Made by a program: the position numbers and the translations under genes
The notes under the pieces: model-generated
Told to the model about the DNA's origin: nothing
What the model saw: only the letters and a program-made list of their open reading frames with translations
Database searches by the model: none
Assembly (NCBI RefSeq): GCF_003309065.1
Contig: NZ_POAF01000004.1
Coordinates: 124,001 to 188,000, forward strand
Source: Glutamicibacter soli
GTDB lineage: Bacteria; Actinomycetota; Actinomycetes; Actinomycetales; Micrococcaceae
Reading direction: 5' to 3'
DNA length: 64,000 bases
In this document: positions 52,761 through 60,784 of the stretch, piece by piece
Layout: each line of letters opens with the position of its first letter
Numbering within the stretch: position 1 is the first letter of the stretch

Positions 52761-53162
52761 TCAATTGGTATAGGGATGGAGTGGAATTTCATGGATGGCA
52801 GCACTGTGTGACCAGAATGCCACCCGGAACGGAGTGAGCCGGCTTTTGGGATGTCTGACGCAAAGGTCTTGAATTGTCGACTCAGGAGAGACCGGCTCCA
52901 CGCGCGTGAAGATCGGACTCGGCACACTGATGTGCCATAACTGCAGATCATTGTTTTGGCCATCAATGCGTACCAGAAGTACAGCGCGCCCGTGCACGGA
53001 GACTAGCCCCATGATGTCTTCCACACGTTCACAGGCGTGGGCGAAAACTACTGGCATGCCTTCCATCCATCCATATGAGGTGAGATGCCTCCTGGCTTCG
53101 GGGCATCCGAAGAGTTCTTGCATGCGCTGGGCAGCAGGGGTGTGAAGTTCTGGGATATTCAT
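52761..53162 (-). CDS. Uncharacterised protein, paralogue 2 of a local pair
   Basis: 133 residues from the ATG at 53162 (MNIPELHTPAAQRMQELFG), preceded by GGAGGAAC at ideal spacing; the open frame runs 108 bases further up but lacks an SD and has no match in the sister gene. It shares with paralogue 1 the block HLTxYGWxxGMPxV, then DxMGLVSxHGRxVLL, then VSxPxP, xIQDL and FRxxxWxxSxxxHxIP. About one third of positions look identical by eye. Unknown function. The two are same-strand but 410 bases apart, so probably separate transcripts. Confidence 0.7.
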   Translation of the reverse strand: MNIPELHTPAAQRMQELFGCPEARRHLTSYGWMEGMPVVFAHACERVEDIMGLVSVHGRAVLLVRIDGQNNDLQLWHISVPSPIFTRVEPVSPESTIQDLCVRHPKSRLTPFRVAFWSHSAAIHEIPLHPYTN

Positions 53163-54292
53163 TTGTTCCTCCGCCGACGGCAGCTTGCCGAGAAAGTGGT
53201 CGTTCACGAAGTCCGCTGTGAAGTTGCGGAAAGGTTCCCCGTGTTTCGCTTTTCGGCGCTCGGTGATCATCGTGGAGTTTCTCTCTGAGGGTACCGCTTA
53301 AGTTTATAAAATGAGATACCACGCCCTGGTGAATCACCTATGCCGTCTTGCCCGTAGGGCTCCGTCCTTTCCTGTAATACTGGGCGGTGGCGACGTGACG
53401 ATGCCACGCAGGCCGAAGCGAGAATATACGCGGCGTAGTTGCCATCTGTGCACCCCGTCACCGACCGTGTCCAGCGCGGCTATCACGGAATTTTTCAATG
53501 CCTCAGCTGGCAGCGCGGCAGGGGTCTTTCGGCAGACTCCATCACCGTCACCCCGTGGCCCGCGATGATTGCATGATCTGTGCCTGCGCCCTCTTCGGGC
53601 CCTGGATTTCTGGTATCAGTGCTGGCGGCGTATTTGCGATGATCAAACTCCGTCCGGGCGAGATGGTCATTCCGGCGAAGCCAGGGCTGAAATCCCGTGG
53701 GCGAGCGCCCTGATCCACGCTCTTGCGGTTTCCTGCGCGCCGTCACGTTGCTTGGGGCAGACCGTGGATCCGCCGGAGTCAGATTGGCGCCCGGCCAGGG
53801 GCGCCAGTTGGCTGTGGAAAGTAAGCCGAGACCGGCTCTGGCGGCCCCGGGGCATTCAGCATCCGCGAGTACTGCCGGTTTTTCCAAGTCCTTGAATCCT
53901 TGGCGTGGCCATCGTTTTGGCCGGAGGAGCCACGCGACTGCTGGTGTCATGATTGTGCGGCCAAACGACGAGCAGCATCGCGGTCACTGCGCGGGGCAAC
54001 ACTGGCCCCGCGGGCGGTGTTCGCGCTCCGCCGACGAGCAGGAAACTGCTTGATGGATCTAGGGTGCCCTGTACCCGACCCGTCGGTGCTGCGTCGTTGG
54101 CTGCATGGTTTTCTGCGCTTGAACGAGACCAACGATTTGCCATCCATGAAGCCAATGGTCGCGAACGAGAGCCCTTCGGCGCGGTTGCAACCTTTTGCAA
54201 CCCTTTCGAATTGTGATCCACCTCATATTCTGGATTCCACGCGGCACAGCTGGCGCCGCACCATCCCAATGGTTCCAGGAAGAAATGAAGTG
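53163..54292. other. Long interval without a supported gene
   Basis: About 1.1 kb. Several open frames exist (for example 53495-53950 on the minus strand and one running into 53900 on the plus strand), but none shows a recognisable protein, an SD or sensible codon use. The last 60 bases are the leader of the monooxygenase gene. This may be decayed coding DNA at the right edge of the AT-richer island. Confidence 0.45.
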
Positions 54293-56089
54293 ATGACGAT
54301 GGCTGAGAACTCCCCGGAAGTCCAGGCGCAAGCATGGCTGTCCAAGTTGCAGCAGGCGCTGGAGGCCGACGATTCCGCCGCCGCGGCGCAGTTGTTCGGC
54401 GAGGAATCCTATTGGCGCGATCTGACCGCGCTGACCTGGAATCTGCACACCGCCGAGGGGCGCGACGGCATCCAATCCATGCTGCTGGGCATCGACTCTG
54501 GCGCCTGGCCGCGCAACCTGCAGGTCACCGGAGCTTCGGAAGCCGACGGCATCATCGAGGCGTGGTACACCTTCGAGAACAACGCGATGCAGGGCAAGGG
54601 CCTGTTCCGGCTGCGCGACTCGCTGGGCTGGACTATGCTTTCCACCGCTCAGAGCCTGCGCGATTTCCCCGAACCCTCCGGCCCGCGCCGCACACTGGGC
54701 GCGGACCACGGCGCGGCCATGGTCTCGGAGAACTGGCTTGACCGGAGAAAGAAGGCGCAGCAGTCCCTGGGCGTCACCGAGCAGCCCTACGTGCTGGTCA
54801 TCGGCGGCGGCCAAGGCGGCATCGGCCTGGGAGCACGGCTCAAGCGCATGGGCGTGCCCGCGCTGATCATCGACAAGCACCCCAAGCCCGGCGACCAGTG
54901 GCGTTCGCGCTACCACTCCCTGGCCCTGCACGACCCGGTCTGGTACGACCATATGCCGTACATCGAGTTCCCCGACCACTGGCCGGTGTTCACGCCGAAG
55001 GACAAGATGGGGGACTGGCTGGAGTGCTATACCAAGCTCATGGAACTGGACTACTGGTCCCTGACCGAGGCCGTCAGCGCGCGCAAGGACCCCGAGTCCG
55101 AAGGCTGGATCGTCCAGGTTCTCCGCGACGGTCAGCCGCTGACCCTGCGCCCTACGCACCTGGTCATGGCCACCGGCATGTCAGGCATCCCGAACCTTCC
55201 GCAGTACCCGGGCCAGGAGATCTTCGCCGGGGAGCAGAACCACTCCTCGACCCACCCGGGCGGCGAGTCCTACCGTGGCAAGAACGTCGTGGTGATCGGC
55301 GCGAACAACTCCGCTCACGACATCTGCGCGGACCTGGTCCACAACGGCGCCAAGCCGGTGATGGTCCAGCGTTCCAGCACGCACATCGTGCGCTCCGAAT
55401 CGCTGATGAAAACCGTGCTCGGGCCGCTGTACTCGGAGGAGGCGCTGGCCAACGGGATCGATACCGATACCGCGGACCTGATCTTCGCCTCGATCCCGTA
55501 CAAGGTGCTGCCCGAATTCCACAAACCCGCCTTCGCCCAGATCAGGGAGGACGACGCGCAGTTCTACCAGTCGCTGACCGACGCCGGGTTCGACCTGGAC
55601 TTCGGCGACGACGACTCGGGGCTGTTCCTGAAGTACCTGCGCCGCGGCTCAGGCTACTACATCAACATCGGCGCCTCGGAGCTGGTGGCCGACGGGTCCA
55701 TCGCGCTGGCCAAGGGCGAGGTCTCGCACCTAACCGAACATTCAGTGGTGCTGGCCGACGGCACCGAGCTGCCCGCCGACGCGGTGGTCTACGCGACCGG
55801 CTACGGCTCCATGAACGGCTGGGCCGCGCAGCTGATCTCCCAGGAAGTCGCCGACGAAGTGGGCAAATGCTGGGGCCTAGGCTCGGGCACCACCAAGGAT
55901 CCCGGGCCGTGGGAGGGGGAGTTGCGCAACATGTGGAAGCCGACCAGGGTCAAGAACCTGTGGTTCCACGGCGGCAACCTGCACCAGTCCCGGCACTACT
56001 CCAAGTATCTGGGGCTGCAGCTCAAGGCACGCTACGAGGGGTTGGACACTCCTGTGTACGCGCTCGCCGAAAGCTTCCACCGGCTCTGA
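54293..56089 (+). CDS. Flavin-containing monooxygenase with N-terminal NTF2-like domain
   Basis: 598 residues from the ATG at 54293, with AGGAAG upstream. Residues 10-130 form a SnoaL/NTF2-like domain (LQQALEADDSAAAAQLFGEE). The FAD motif VIGGGQGGIGLGARL starts near 171, IIDKHPKPGDQWRSRYHSLALHDP is the FMO/BVMO-type segment, and the NADPH motif is VVVIGANNSAHDI. Between them FAGEQNHSSTHP at about 311 matches the F-x-G-x3-H-x3-(Y/F/W) fingerprint except that His replaces the last aromatic. The family oxidises soft nucleophiles (N, S) or performs Baeyer-Villiger reactions. Single gene with a terminator after it; the nearby regulator (49764) might or might not control it. Confidence 0.9.
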   Translation: MTMAENSPEVQAQAWLSKLQQALEADDSAAAAQLFGEESYWRDLTALTWNLHTAEGRDGIQSMLLGIDSGAWPRNLQVTGASEADGIIEAWYTFENNAMQGKGLFRLRDSLGWTMLSTAQSLRDFPEPSGPRRTLGADHGAAMVSENWLDRRKKAQQSLGVTEQPYVLVIGGGQGGIGLGARLKRMGVPALIIDKHPKPGDQWRSRYHSLALHDPVWYDHMPYIEFPDHWPVFTPKDKMGDWLECYTKLMELDYWSLTEAVSARKDPESEGWIVQVLRDGQPLTLRPTHLVMATGMSGIPNLPQYPGQEIFAGEQNHSSTHPGGESYRGKNVVVIGANNSAHDICADLVHNGAKPVMVQRSSTHIVRSESLMKTVLGPLYSEEALANGIDTDTADLIFASIPYKVLPEFHKPAFAQIREDDAQFYQSLTDAGFDLDFGDDDSGLFLKYLRRGSGYYINIGASELVADGSIALAKGEVSHLTEHSVVLADGTELPADAVVYATGYGSMNGWAAQLISQEVADEVGKCWGLGSGTTKDPGPWEGELRNMWKPTRVKNLWFHGGNLHQSRHYSKYLGLQLKARYEGLDTPVYALAESFHRL

Positions 56090-56111
56090 CGCGGGGATGC
56101 GTCTGGAGGGT

Positions 56112-56154
56112 CCTCGGCCCGCCCGGTTCGATGGTGCGACCGGGCGGGCCGAGG
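56112..56154. terminator. Convergent terminator
   Basis: A perfect 16-bp GC-rich inverted repeat (56112-56127 with 56139-56154) between the convergent monooxygenase and EamA genes. Confidence 0.8.
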
Positions 56155-56178
56155 GCTGCGTGCCAAAGGTCTGCGGGC

Positions 56179-57114
56179 TTATTCGGTCAGGGCGTCCTGA
56201 TTCGGAGCCTGAGCCTGATCCCGTGTCGTGTCCTCCGGTCTCGGTCGGATCTCGCTGAGCAACGTCCCGGCCACGATGACCGCCGCGCCGAGCAAGGCCA
56301 AGGCAGGCATCCGGTCACCGGCCATGCGGCCGAAGATTCCGGCCCAGACCGGTTCCCCGGCATAGATAATGGTGGCCCGGGCGGGGGAGACGGACTTCTG
56401 CGCCCAGTTCATGGTCGCCTGGATCAGGAAACTTGCGGCTCCCAGGCCAATGGCAGGGGCGGCCCAGAGCCAGGAGAACTCGGGGACGGATTCACCGGCT
56501 GCCGGCATGGCGGAGAATCCGAGGCCGCCGGCAACAAGCAGCTGGATGACGGTGACCCTGCCCAGGTTGACCTTGCCGGCGTAGAAGCCAATCAACAGGA
56601 TTTCTGCGGCCATAGGCAGGGTGCTCGCCAAGGTTGCGATCTCTCCAGGGCCCAAGCCCAGGGTGACGGCACCCGGTCCAGCCAGCAGCAGTAGTCCGAC
56701 AAAGGCGAGACCCGCCCCGAGCAAAACCATCGTGTGGGGGCGCTGGCGAAAGACCAGCCATTGCAACAGCGGAACCATCGGCACGTACAGCGCTGTCAGG
56801 AACGCCGAAGTGCTGCTATTGATGGTTTGAAGCCCTTGGGTCTGCAGCCCATAACCCAGGAAGATCATCACGCCGATGGCCGTTCCGGCCCATAACTCCC
56901 TGCCGGTGATCCTGCGGAGCGACTTCGAGAAAATGGCCGCGGCGACCAAGCCTGCGATGACAAATCGGACGCCGACAAAGAACATCGGTCCGCTGTGGCG
57001 CATGGCCAAGTGAATCAGCAGGAAAGTTCCGCCCCAAACGGACGTGATGGCAAGGAGGGCGGCTTCTTGCCTGCTGAGTGAAAAATTTTCCCGTATGGCA
57101 GAAATGTGCACCAT
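56179..57114 (-). CDS. EamA/DMT-family transporter
   Basis: 311 residues from the ATG at 57114. Ten membrane helices in two EamA halves: first half from LLAITSVWGGTFLLIHLAMR to INSSTSAFLTALYVPMVPLLQWL (typical end-of-half motif), second half through TIIYAGEPVWAGIFGRMAGDRM and LALLGAAVIVAGTLLSEI. Such proteins export amino acids or other small metabolites. No SD; the start codon lies inside the palindrome it shares with the divergent XRE regulator, so the mRNA may be leaderless and the regulator would block it directly. Confidence 0.9.
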   Translation of the reverse strand: MVHISAIRENFSLSRQEAALLAITSVWGGTFLLIHLAMRHSGPMFFVGVRFVIAGLVAAAIFSKSLRRITGRELWAGTAIGVMIFLGYGLQTQGLQTINSSTSAFLTALYVPMVPLLQWLVFRQRPHTMVLLGAGLAFVGLLLLAGPGAVTLGLGPGEIATLASTLPMAAEILLIGFYAGKVNLGRVTVIQLLVAGGLGFSAMPAAGESVPEFSWLWAAPAIGLGAASFLIQATMNWAQKSVSPARATIIYAGEPVWAGIFGRMAGDRMPALALLGAAVIVAGTLLSEIRPRPEDTTRDQAQAPNQDALTE

Positions 57115-57146
57115 TCTGCACATCATATAGTGCAGAATAGTGCACA
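57105..57146. promoter_or_regulatory. Large palindrome covering both divergent starts
   Basis: Left arm TGTGCACCATTCTGCAC (57105-57121) and right arm GTGCAGAATAGTGCACA (57130-57146) are inverted copies with one mismatch around an 8-base AT-rich centre (ATCATATA). It overlaps the ATG of the exporter gene and the first base of the regulator ATG. The expected operator of the XRE-cupin regulator. Confidence 0.78.
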
Positions 57147-57700
57147 TGCAAGATTCCAGTGACTCTCCGGTTCTCCGCAACGTTGGATCCAATCTCCGCG
57201 ACTTCCGAAAACGCGCGGGACTGAGCCAGGCAATTCTTGCGCAGCGCTCGGGGGTCAGCCGACGCACGATCATCAACCTCGAAGCCGGCGAGGCGAATAT
57301 CAGCCTGGCGGGACTCGACCAATTGGCGGAAGCGCTGGGAATTCGCTTCGTTGATCTGGTGACCGCGCCTACTGCGGCCCGTTCCGAAATCAATGAACTG
57401 GCGTGGAAGGGGAGTAGTCCGCAGAGTCGGGCGATGCTGCTGGGGTCGGCCCCCGCCAGCGAAGAGGTGCAATTGTGGACGTGGGTGCTTGCGCCCGGCG
57501 AACGATATGACGCCCAGCCCGATCCCCAAGGCTGGTCGGAAATGATCTTGGTAGTTCACGGCAAGCTGCTCATTGAGTTCGCCTCGACGGTCCTGGACCT
57601 GAACGCGGGGGAACATGCAACCTACCCCAGTTCGCAGTCCTATTCCTACGTGAATGCCGGCGCGGAACCGGTGAAGTTCGTTCGAAACGTCATTTCGTGA
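57146..57700 (+). CDS. XRE regulator with C-terminal cupin sensor
   Basis: 184 residues from the ATG at 57146. A Cro/CI helix-turn-helix occupies 12-68 (LRDFRKRAGLSQAILAQRSGVSRRTIINLEAG), and a cupin barrel the rest (TWVLAPGERYDAQPDPQGWSEMILVVHGKLLIEF, then NAGEHATYPSSQSYSYVNAG). This architecture controls amino-acid or metabolite exporters in many bacteria; ligand binding in the cupin relieves repression. Divergent from the EamA gene across a palindrome, so it most likely represses that exporter and itself. Confidence 0.9.
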   Translation: MQDSSDSPVLRNVGSNLRDFRKRAGLSQAILAQRSGVSRRTIINLEAGEANISLAGLDQLAEALGIRFVDLVTAPTAARSEINELAWKGSSPQSRAMLLGSAPASEEVQLWTWVLAPGERYDAQPDPQGWSEMILVVHGKLLIEFASTVLDLNAGEHATYPSSQSYSYVNAGAEPVKFVRNVIS

Positions 57701-58046
57701 CGGGCGGGCTGGCCGCCAGCGCGGCGGTACTTCTGGCGGAAGAATCGCTGTGGACCGCCCGGGGGTGTCCGGGGAGTCGGGTTCTGCAAGTCTGTGGGGG
57801 CTTGGGCGACGCCTGCCCTCGGCATGGCAGATGTACGAAGCCAGCGGCTTGATTGCCTTGGCCCGCTGCATTCTTTGAAATCAAACCGCACAAGTTGGCT
57901 GGAGATGCGTGCAAAATGACTGAAACTTCCGAATAAAAGGATGATCGAAACACGGAAATTACCGAAGGAGTCGAACAATTTCTTGAATATTGCGATTTGA
58001 GAAGTGAAATGTTTGACCGTGCGGCGTAACGAGCAATATGGTTTTA

Positions 58047-58135
58047 ACCAGAATCAAGAGCGTCAGCTATAAGCCCTGGCTTGCTGGCCGGCAACCCTCT
58101 CAACGGTAGTGGGGTGCTCCAGGTGAGGATTCGGT
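58047..58135 (+). promoter_or_regulatory. SAM riboswitch (SAM-I/SAM-IV type aptamer)
   Basis: The aptamer core GCTTGCTGGCCGGCAACCCT and the downstream GTGGGGTGCTCCAGGTGAGGA match actinobacterial SAM riboswitches. The closing stem P1 pairs ACC(A)GAATC at 58047-58055 with GATTCGGT at 58128-58135. A short hairpin CCACGC/GCGTGG at 58137-58154 may belong to the expression platform. It precedes a flavin reductase gene by 130 bases, implying that the gene is shut off when S-adenosylmethionine is plentiful. The 345 bases between the XRE gene and this element hold no supported gene and probably its promoter. Confidence 0.82.
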
Positions 58136-58265
58136 CCCACGCAAGAACGCGTGGCACAAGTACCGCACATCGAGTGTGCAAACATCTGGCAGCGCGCAGA
58201 AGTGAACTCCACGGGCTGTTGCCGGACGTTCCCGCTCGTTGGGCACGACCCGAAGGAATCGAGCC

Positions 58266-58766
58266 ATGTCTTTGAATCAGGATCTTGACCCGCTGACCCT
58301 GCGCAAGGTTTTCGCGCAGCACCCATCAGGCGTCGCCGCACTCTGCGCCGTCATCGACGGGGAGAAAACCGGCCTCGTCGCGTCGTCCTTTACCGTCGGA
58401 GTATCGCTGGAGCCAGCCCTGGTCATGTTCGCGGTGCAGAAAACCTCCAACACCTGGCCCAAGCTGCGTGCCGCGGAGCGTATCGGCGTCTCGGTGCTCA
58501 GCGAGCGCAACGACGGGATTTGCGGGCAGATCGCCTCAAAGCACGGCGACCGCTTTGCCGGCGTAGATACCCATGAGACTGAGCAAGCCGCACTGTTCAT
58601 CCAGGAATCCACCCTCTGGCTGGAGACCTCGATCTACAACGAAGTGGAAGCCGGCGACCATTGGGTGATCTTCCTGGAGGTCCACGGTCATGACTTCTCC
58701 AACCATTCCCCGCAGATCTTCCACGATTCGCGATTTCACTCACTGCCAGTGCCCGAACTCGTTTAA
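58266..58766 (+). CDS. Flavin reductase-like (FMN-binding) protein under SAM control
   Basis: 166 residues from the ATG at 58266, preceded by GAAGGA. Flavin-reductase-like fold: LRKVFAQHPSGVAALCAVIDGEKTGLVASSFTVGVSLEPALVMFAVQ is the canonical FMN-binding start, then RIGVSVLSERNDGICGQIA and the late HWVIFLEVHGHDF. Such enzymes supply reduced flavin to two-component monooxygenases. With a SAM riboswitch upstream, the partner is probably a sulfur-scavenging monooxygenase (organosulfonate or similar) encoded elsewhere; none is adjacent. A strong terminator follows. Confidence 0.88.
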   Translation: MSLNQDLDPLTLRKVFAQHPSGVAALCAVIDGEKTGLVASSFTVGVSLEPALVMFAVQKTSNTWPKLRAAERIGVSVLSERNDGICGQIASKHGDRFAGVDTHETEQAALFIQESTLWLETSIYNEVEAGDHWVIFLEVHGHDFSNHSPQIFHDSRFHSLPVPELV

Positions 58767-58779
58767 CTGACATCACCAG

Positions 58780-58823
58780 ACGCTGCGGCGCGAAGAATCA
58801 TCCTTCGCGCCGCAGCGTTTTTA
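58780..58823 (+). terminator. Terminator after the flavin reductase gene
   Basis: A perfect 16-bp stem (58780-58795 with 58803-58818), 7-base loop and TTTT tail. Confidence 0.9.
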
Positions 58824-58926
58824 ATTCCAAACCGCGCAGCTTCGGGCCCGGATGCCCGGTATCCATGGACTGGAGTTCGCCGACCTGCGGGTTTCCACCG
58901 CTCATCACGCGATTATGACGGAGCTG

Positions 58927-59264
58927 CTATCCACAGCACTATCCACAGCTTTGTGGATAGCCTGTTGATTGGGGTTGATAACTTGTGAAAAACACCTTGA
59001 TTCCGGGATTTTGGCTGTTGATAACGCTTTCGGAGCCTGTGTGCAGTGGAAAAAATTAACTCTCTATCCACAGCTGTGAAAACATAAATACCCAAGTCAA
59101 GTTCTAATGTCTGGCATTTAAGTGGGGTAATCCACAGGATTATCCCCACGTAGTGAACAGGGGAATCCACAGGAGGTTGTAGGTTATCCACATATTCTGT
59201 GGATATCAGGGTTTACCTCTGTTAATAACCCACCTAGTGTTGGCACTGGGAAAGACTATCCACA
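58927..59264. promoter_or_regulatory. Cluster of DnaA boxes upstream of dnaB (origin-like)
   Basis: Nine or ten 9-mers close to the DnaA box TTATCCACA lie in 340 bases: CTATCCACA at 58927, 58939, 59064 and 59256; its complement at 58952-58960; a perfect TTATCCACA at 59184-59192; TGTGGATAT at 59198-59206; and weaker TAATCCACA (59128), TTATCCCCA (59140) and GAATCCACA (59163). AT-rich patches lie among them near 59050 and 59085-59125. This density is like a chromosomal origin. dnaA and dnaN are not in the window, so it may instead be a titration site or DnaA-controlled promoter of dnaB. Confidence 0.7.
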
Positions 59265-59367
59265 AGGGCTCCGGGCCCAACTGTCGGTTGGTGCTGACAC
59301 GATGGACAGTTGCCGACATGGCAAAAGTGGTTTCCCGGCGGTTACATAGGGGATGGAAGTGTCTGTA

Positions 59368-60723
59368 ATGAGCGCAGAGCCGATCTACGAAGAGCGAGCA
59401 TCGGATGCGGGGCGCAAGCCGCCGCAGGATATCGAAGCCGAGATGTCGGTTCTTGGCGGCATGATGCTCTCCAAGGACGCCATTGCCGATGTCGTCGAAG
59501 TCCTTCGCGGCACCGACTTCTACCGTCCCGCCCATGAAGCAATCTACGAGGCGGTCATCGACCTGTACGGCCGCGGCGAGCCCGCGGATGCCGTGACCGT
59601 GGCCGACCTGCTGACCAAGCGCAACGAGATCGCTCGCGTCGGCGGAGCCGCCTACCTGCACAATCTGATCCAGCAGGTGCCGACCGCCGCGAACGCCGGC
59701 TACTACGCGGAAATCGTGCGCGAACGCGCCGTGCTGCGCCGCCTGGTGGACGCCGGAACCCGTATCGTCCAGATGGGCTACTCGCCCGACGGCGAGGTGG
59801 ATGCCATCGTCAACGAGGCGCAGGCCGAGGTCTACAAGGTCTCCGAGAACCGCGGCAGCGAAGACTACGTGCGGCTGTCCGAAATCATCGAGGGTACCGT
59901 CGACGAGATCGAGAACGCCGCCAACGCCGGCGACGGCATCACCGGCGTGCCCACCGGCTTCTACGAGTTCGACGAGCTGACCCAGGGCCTGAAGGGCGGC
60001 CAGATGATCATCATCGCGGCCCGCCCCGCCGTGGGCAAGTCGACGTTCGCGCTGGACTTCGCCCGTTCCGCGGCTATCAAGCACAACATGGCCACCGTGT
60101 TCTTCTCCCTGGAAATGGGCCGCAACGAGATCGCAATGCGCCTGCTCTCGGCGGAAGCATCCATCCAGCTGCAGGACCTGCGCAAGGGCTCGGTGGAGGA
60201 CGCGCAGTGGACCAAGATCGCGACCACCATGGGCCGGCTGAACGAGGCCCCGCTGTTCATCGACGATTCGCCGAACATGTCCATGATGGAAATCCGCGCC
60301 AAGTGCCGACGCCTGAAGCAGCGCAACGAGTTGCGCATGATCATCCTCGACTATCTGCAGCTGATGAGTTCGGGCAAGCGTGTGGAATCGCGCCAGCAGG
60401 AAGTCTCCGAGTTCTCGCGTAACCTCAAGCTGCTGGCCAAGGAGCTCGACGTGCCGCTGATTGCGCTGTCGCAGCTGAACCGTGGTTCCGAGCAGCGTAC
60501 CGATAAGCGGCCCATGGTCTCGGACCTTCGCGAATCGGGCTCGATCGAGCAGGACGCCGACATGGTCATCCTGCTGCACCGCGACGATGTGTACGACAAG
60601 GAGAACCGTCCGGGCGAAGCCGACGTGATCATCGCGAAGCACCGTGCAGGTCCCACCAAGACCATCACCGTGGCATTCCAGGGACATTACTCGCGCTTCA
60701 GCAACATGTCCTCGGAAGGGTAG
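59368..60723 (+). CDS. dnaB: Replicative DNA helicase DnaB
   Basis: 451 residues from the ATG at 59368 (MSAEPIYEERASDAGRKPPQ), for which GGAAG lies at good spacing; an ATG at 59353 would add five residues. N-terminal primase-binding domain with QDIEAEMSVLGGMMLSKDAI, linker, then the RecA-like domain: Walker A IIIAARPAVGKSTFALDFAR, FFSLEMGRNEI, Walker B LRMIILDYLQLM, LIALSQLNRGSEQR and the terminal EADVIIAKHRAGPTKTI with the arginine finger region. No intein, although dnaB often hosts one. It unwinds DNA at the replication fork as a hexamer. Its leader contains the DnaA-box cluster. Confidence 0.96.
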   Translation: MSAEPIYEERASDAGRKPPQDIEAEMSVLGGMMLSKDAIADVVEVLRGTDFYRPAHEAIYEAVIDLYGRGEPADAVTVADLLTKRNEIARVGGAAYLHNLIQQVPTAANAGYYAEIVRERAVLRRLVDAGTRIVQMGYSPDGEVDAIVNEAQAEVYKVSENRGSEDYVRLSEIIEGTVDEIENAANAGDGITGVPTGFYEFDELTQGLKGGQMIIIAARPAVGKSTFALDFARSAAIKHNMATVFFSLEMGRNEIAMRLLSAEASIQLQDLRKGSVEDAQWTKIATTMGRLNEAPLFIDDSPNMSMMEIRAKCRRLKQRNELRMIILDYLQLMSSGKRVESRQQEVSEFSRNLKLLAKELDVPLIALSQLNRGSEQRTDKRPMVSDLRESGSIEQDADMVILLHRDDVYDKENRPGEADVIIAKHRAGPTKTITVAFQGHYSRFSNMSSEG

Positions 60724-60784
60724 CCCCGGCCGGCATTTCCAGGGCACCTACTGGGTTGGCTGACCGCCAACTATAGTGGGTGTC

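Noticed and set aside
53495-53950. Minus-strand frame of 151 codons in the gap before the monooxygenase
   Set aside because: No SD, no recognisable motif and irregular composition; it overlaps other equally plausible short frames.
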